64,000 bases of DNA from Acheta domesticus (taxonomy: Eukaryota > Arthropoda > Insecta > Orthoptera > Gryllidae). Location of the stretch: assembly GCA_031308135.1 (NCBI GenBank), contig JAHLJT010009419.1, positions 34,527,221 to 34,591,220 of the forward strand, read 5' to 3'. The stretch's first letter is position 1. The number at the start of each line of letters is the position of its first letter. A model generated the notes under the pieces. It searched no databases and was not told the origin of the DNA. It was given only the letters and a program-made list of their open reading frames with translations. The translations under genes were made by a program, and so were the position numbers. Shown piece by piece: positions 59,361 through 64,000 of this stretch.

Positions 59361-60686
59361 CAGGATGGCTCAGAAAGGCGTTTACACAGTTTGATCTTCA
59401 ATAACTCCAACAAAAAATTTAAAAATGTGTTTTTTAGTTACAATGATGTTCATTTAAAATGTTTAAAATGTCCTCCATTGGGAGAAATACATCATCTACA
59501 ATGTTGTGGAATAGGTCGACTGACACGTGATACGGTTTTCACAGGAATGGATTCACAAGCAGTCACGACAGCCGCGCTCATGGCATTCAGCGTACACGGT
59601 TTTGTAGCGTAGTGTTCTTCAGAGTTCCCACAGAAAAATGTCTAACGGCATTAGATCGGGAGATGTGAGTGGATACTCGACACTTCCCCGTCGTCCTATC
59701 CACCTCCCAACAAATGTTTTTCATTGAGGAATTGCTTCACGTTTTGGTGGTAATGTGCCGGTGCACCATCTTGTTGAAGAAAACAATATTTACCTGGGTA
59801 GAGTTGATGAACAGCTGGCACAATTTCTTCCCGCAACATGTTACGAGAAACAGTACCTGTCACTGTTCCTTCAAAAAAGATTGGCCCTACAAGTCGTCTT
59901 CACAGACAAACCACACCACAGTGATAATAAAGAAAGATTAACAGCTCATTCTTCCACATAATTGGGATTTTCTTTCGCCCAGTACACACAGTGGTGGCGA
60001 CTGACAGTTCCATTCAATTTAAAAGTCGCCTCATCAGACCAAACAATCAAATCAGTCAACTGTTCATTATCACACATCCATTCACACAATTGGAGAGACC
60101 TATCCTGATTGTCCTTATTTAACGCGTGAAGCAATCTGGGAATGTAGGATTTCCACTTTTCTTGGTGTTAAATGTGGTGGATACTTGACTTGCTTACACC
60201 TGACTCATACGAAGCTTGCCGAATGGACTTCTTTGGAGATCTTAAGAAACTTTGTTCCATTGATTCGTTTGATACTAATTTCTTCCTGCCACACCGCCCC
60301 TTCTTCACATCACACACACAGTTCCATCCCTCTCAAACTTATCGCGTTATTTCGTAATTGTTACACGTGACGGTGGCACAGCATTAAATTCTGCCCGCCA
60401 TCGTTTTTGCTCTTCTTTCATGTTCTCATATTTCCAATATCAATGTATAATCAACTTCCGTTGCACAAAGGAAAGGTTTTCAGCCATCTTTTCAGTTACT
60501 TGTCACTGTTTATAAGTGAACCGAAACAAAAGAATCAATAAACAATACTAGGTGAAACAAAAGAAACAAATAATTGCTAACAATCCCTAATCTTGACTAT
60601 TCTAGACACATAAAGTTAAGTCTCGTTATCTGCGATATTATATCTGTTATAAACATTCAAAAAGTAAACCCCTTTCTGGGTCACTG
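59361..60686 (-). mobile_element. Mariner/Tc1-like element, decayed (1.3 kb)
   Basis: The left end CAGGATGGCTCAGAAAGGCG and the reverse complement of the right end CAGTGACCCAGAAAGGGG agree over about 25-30 bp (shared CAGAAAGGSGTTTAC). Each is next to a TA (59359-59360 and 60687-60688), the TA duplication of this superfamily. The transposase lies on the minus strand and is broken. The element sits 200 bp upstream of the first visible lipase exon, presumably within a lipase intron. Confidence 0.82.
59440..60487 (-). pseudogene. Mariner/Tc1-like transposase remnant
   Basis: From ATG 60487 the reading is MAENLSFVQRKLIIH, stop, then MKEEQKRWRAEF (HTH region), then [20 protein letters not shown] with [20 protein letters not shown] (second catalytic Asp region, WSDEATF), then degraded LTSPDLMPLDIFLW, the usual PDL/TPLDFFLWG motif before the third acidic residue. 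The C-terminal end reads ILNEHHCN. Several stops and frameshifts. DDE family by motif, no activity expected. Confidence 0.78.
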
Positions 60687-60689
60687 TAC

Positions 60690-62285
60690 TCCGAAAAACC
60701 GTGCTTATTTTCACACATACGTGATAATTATTCTCTAAATGTATTGTCCTCTACGGTTCTAATGCTTCTCAATCGATTGTAAGATCCAACTATAATTTCA
60801 AAGGAGTATGCAGTTGGACCACTATAATACATACATGGAATAATTAATATTGAAATTACATTTCAGTGAATAAAGTATGAACGTCCTATTTGGAAAAGCT
60901 GAGCAAAGATGTAATGATCTATATTCATCTACATTACCGCTATATGAACATTTAAAGTTTCTTTTTAACGCATAAAATATTTTTTATTCACTATTAAAAT
61001 AAAATATTCTCACAGAAAAATTAAAAAAGAGCACTAAGAAGAAAGTGATAGAGAACGTTCATATTTTCACAAGTCGCTACAAGAGGGCTGCGCAAGAACC
61101 CATCAAAGTCATTGTGAAACACTGATGAAAACTGGAGCTGAACAGACACCGTCAAATTAAAACGGTTTACGACCTCTGAGCAACGGACGCGGATTCGAGG
61201 GGGTTGTGTAGTAGCAAGGGTTTTACTGTCAGTGGCTTAATCTAGCGCTTCCAGCGTGCATTTTCATATTAAAAAAATATTGTTTTCCAAGTACATTCAT
61301 AATATAAATATATTTTTAACATAATACTGCAGTATCACATGACCATATTCGGAGAGACAGCTACATGAAAAAAGTGTCGTTAAAAATCTTTTTTTAAATT
61401 ATATTTCATTACAAAATTAGATTTACTTAATTACACTCAATCTGATGAATCAAATGGTAACAAATAATGTTATGTCAGAAAGGCAGTTTAGTAATTCACT
61501 GCATCTCATCATTGCAGGTGCCTTGAAACCACCAAGAACACTTGCAGGATTCATCCAAAATGTTCTGGAAAGATCAGGCTAAAAGTAGAGCCAATCGATT
61601 CGTGTTGTTAAGAGAAATCGAATAAGCAGTTTATTTGGACAAGCAAACAGTTTTATTACAAAACCTAATTTACTTATTTTTATATATGCACATCGCATCA
61701 CGATCAAGTTTCTGTACAAACTATTGTAAGAATAGATTCTTATTTTATACTAGGAAAACCCGGTAGACGTTGTTCTGCACTTCATCTCCCTCTTTCTCCT
61801 CCCATCTCCATTTCTCACTGTCTTCCCCTCCCTCACCCTGTCCCAGTCTGTATGTCTGTCTCTGTCGCTCTCTGTCCCTCTCATTCACATTTACTTGCAG
61901 ATTCTGCACGTCTCTGAGCAGGTGAGGTAATATCGGGAAGCGCCGTACCAGCAACAATGTAATAGAATGTTCAGGAAGAGTTCATTCTGTAAATTACGGT
62001 GTGAGATTCGTTTCTTTGAGGCCTTCGGTCTCAATATCTTAGTTTTTAAGGCACTAAAACGCTTCGATTAGGAGTTTTTTACGATATAAATTCAAAATGC
62101 TGCAGAGTGTGTTGCAGGTTGCATTTGACGTGGATTTGTAGTGAATATGTAGCGCCATATTGTGGAGTTACAACAGAATTTTTACAACACATAAACCTCC
62201 TCGGTGAAAAAACACGTAGAAGTGCCAACTTTCATGGAGATCGGTCCAACGGTATTGTGCTCTTATATACATATCAACATCCTGT
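60690..62285. other. No gene recognised; dispersed repeat at 61990-62130
   Basis: AT-rich sequence with a CT-rich stretch at 61780-61890 and, at 61990-62130, a second copy of the repeat at 39123-39250 (CGTTTCTTTGAGGCCTTC). No upstream lipase exon could be found here. Confidence 0.4.
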
Positions 62286-62289
62286 TTTT

Positions 62290-62387
62290 CTTTAATATAT
62301 GTATATATATTATATTATAATAATAATATTATTATTATAATATATAATATATATAATAATAATATTATTATAATATATTATATATAT

Positions 62388-62433
<46 letters not shown>
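62290..62433. repeat. Palindromic TA/TAATAT tract
   Basis: ATATAT, (TAA)n and (TTA)n blocks are arranged as two nested self-complementary segments and followed by a ~35-bp TA run. It could form a cruciform; slippage-generated. Confidence 0.85.
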
Positions 62434-62436
<3 letters not shown>

Positions 62437-62439
62437 GTA

Positions 62440-64000
62440 GCTTACGAAATACAGTCAGCTCATACGATCCTCTAATTCTTCGAAATTTTATTGTACCTGC
62501 GTGATCAGCTATCGTGCTGCAATTCTACGAAGCGCCACCCACGGCATCGCACAAGCGGTTGTAATTTAAGAACATTCCAGAAAAGCTGATTGCTTAACAA
62601 ACTTAATTGTGCAATGCACACTATATATCCCATAATTTGAAATACTTCACAACTATATAATCCATTGATTAGTTAATTACAAATTGTTTAATTTCAAGTT
62701 TAAATATATTTAAGCTGCGCTCTGATTCGCGTACGCTCTACGGGCGCGAGAACAGATCCGCACCGCCGCCGGCGCTATACCAGCCGACCTCGTCAGTGGA
62801 GAAATGTAGCTTCCACGGCACGTACGCACCGCCATTCGGCTTAACAATATTCTCTGCTGGAACGTTGCGCTGCAATCTTAAGCGCGTACTCCTACAAGCT
62901 TTTTTTCAATGTGTTATTGCAGTCAAAATAGTGCAAATTTATTTGTCCAACATGAACATGTTACTTGACGAACTCACACACCGCGTCATCACGCAGGTAT
63001 CACGGCAGGTACTTATTGCAATGCTTGCCGCTTCTGTGCCACATTTCACTACAATGTTTAAGTACATGTGTGCAGAACTAACTTCAAGTCAGACATTCTT
63101 TAAATGACTGACTTGGACAGTAGACAGTCGCTTAACTATGAACAAGTTGTAACAAGCACTGTTGCGCATTAACTGCCAAGTACAATCTCGTGTTACGTGA
63201 AAGCACTTAAATTCAGCAGCCAGTGATCTAAAGTTCTAATAACTATGTTCATTTGTTAGATCAATTGTGCAATGCTGAACAGCTTTCTTTGTCGTAAACT
63301 GCAAACAAGTGCTGCCAACTCTAAGCCATGATATGGTGCTCCACTCGTGTTACATGAACATTGTTCAGTTCCATACGAGTGGCACCACTGCCAACCTGTG
63401 CTATGTAGCATCTCTGGAGCATTCATGAACCAGTTGCTGAATTCTGTTCGTGTGTCATCGCTTGCCACTGCATTACCTACGGTGTTGTATACATCATGTC
63501 AACATAACGATTTGCATTTCTTTGTATTGTTCTTTCTTTTCGGATTCCATCTTAACAATTTTTGAACTGTGCAATTATGCCACATTTAAGTGATCATCAA
63601 TCACCACAGTGCTTTACACTCCTCATATTAATGTTTACAATAATAACTGAACTGCCACGATCCGAAATTACTTATTTAACTTGTTCAGTGATTCAATTAC
63701 ACGTATTAATTTCACATGTGTTTGCTAATTTCTGACTGATGGTGAGAGAACCTGAATAATCAATTTTGAGGAAAACGCGAGACCAACAGCTTGCCCAATT
63801 AAATCTATTGGGGGTCCTCCAAGGTAAGTGAAGTTTCCAGAGGAATGACGGATTCAATTGATCACGCCCTAACCAATTCTTAGTCCCCTGCTACATATCA
63901 TCTCCGCCACCGTTGATTACCTGTTCAGGTAAGTTCATTAAAAAACAAAATACACTTTTTCGAGAAATCTGTTATGATTTTCTGGAAGAATTCGAAAACA
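62440..64000. other. Right edge, no gene assigned; one open GC-rich segment
   Basis: 62757-62900 is CpG-richer than its surroundings and open on the minus strand for about 48 codons, including ENIVKPNGGAYVPWKLHF and STDEVGWYSAGGG, with a possible donor (G followed by GTGCGG). It might be an exon of the lipase gene or of another minus-strand gene, but I do not recognise it. The remainder is AT-rich and unrecognised. Confidence 0.3.

Noticed and set aside
62796..63107. 103-codon plus-strand frame at the right edge.
   Set aside because: No family resemblance, and it overlaps the equally open minus-strand segment; it cannot be supported.

Overview
The window looks like a piece of a large, transposon-rich insect genome. 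It has canonical spliceosomal exons, long AT-rich introns full of mobile DNA, TA and ATT microsatellites, and SINE, hAT, mariner and RLE-type LINE families. The protein and repeat style suggests a polyneopteran such as a cockroach or termite relative, but that placement is an inference and weak. No bacterial or organellar features, tRNA genes, rRNA genes or CRISPR arrays were seen.

Two host genes are well supported, and they converge. (1) On the + strand, 11473-26783, lies EXOSC10/RRP6, the nuclear-exosome 3'-5' exoribonuclease. It can be read as 16 exons (843 residues), with the PMC2NT region, the DEDDy exonuclease site, the HRDC domain and a lysine-rich tail. Exon phases match throughout. 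Intron 1 appears to be a GC-AG intron. (2) On the - strand, 59159-46899, lies a pancreatic-lipase-family gene. Six consecutive phase-compatible exons are visible, with an intact Ser-Asp-His triad, an extended lid and a short charged C-terminal tail followed by a poly(A) signal. Its 5' exons were not found and probably lie beyond position 64000.

Layout. 1-11.4 kb: gene-poor, with CT/CA-rich satellites, two CpG-rich islands (the second with a possible minus-strand TATA promoter and first exon), a palindromic MITE and two tandem SINEs. 11.4-26.9 kb: EXOSC10; its introns hold a hAT element, a decayed copy of exon 11, a 27-bp-stem hairpin and a third SINE. 27-36 kb: a nested stack in which a 3.6-kb hAT (itself holding a MITE and a broken gene) lies inside a 5.8-kb hAT, inside an RLE-type LINE; a second, Dong-like LINE sits in that LINE's TAA tail. 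36-44 kb: non-coding repeats, a 735-bp hAT MITE and a cluster of GGCAATGTTACCC motifs. 44-46.7 kb: a longer but broken copy of the same RLE LINE. 46.9-59.2 kb: the lipase gene, one of whose introns holds a ~2.9-kb near-palindrome. 59.4-60.7 kb: a decayed mariner/Tc1-like element. 60.7-64 kb: nothing recognised apart from simple repeats and one unexplained open GC-rich segment.

The most interesting content is structural: a family of hAT elements with TAGA-type termini and exact 8-bp target duplications, a LINE family found only between TAA repeats, and the reconstructed lipase. All boundaries were read by eye; none was tested by database search.
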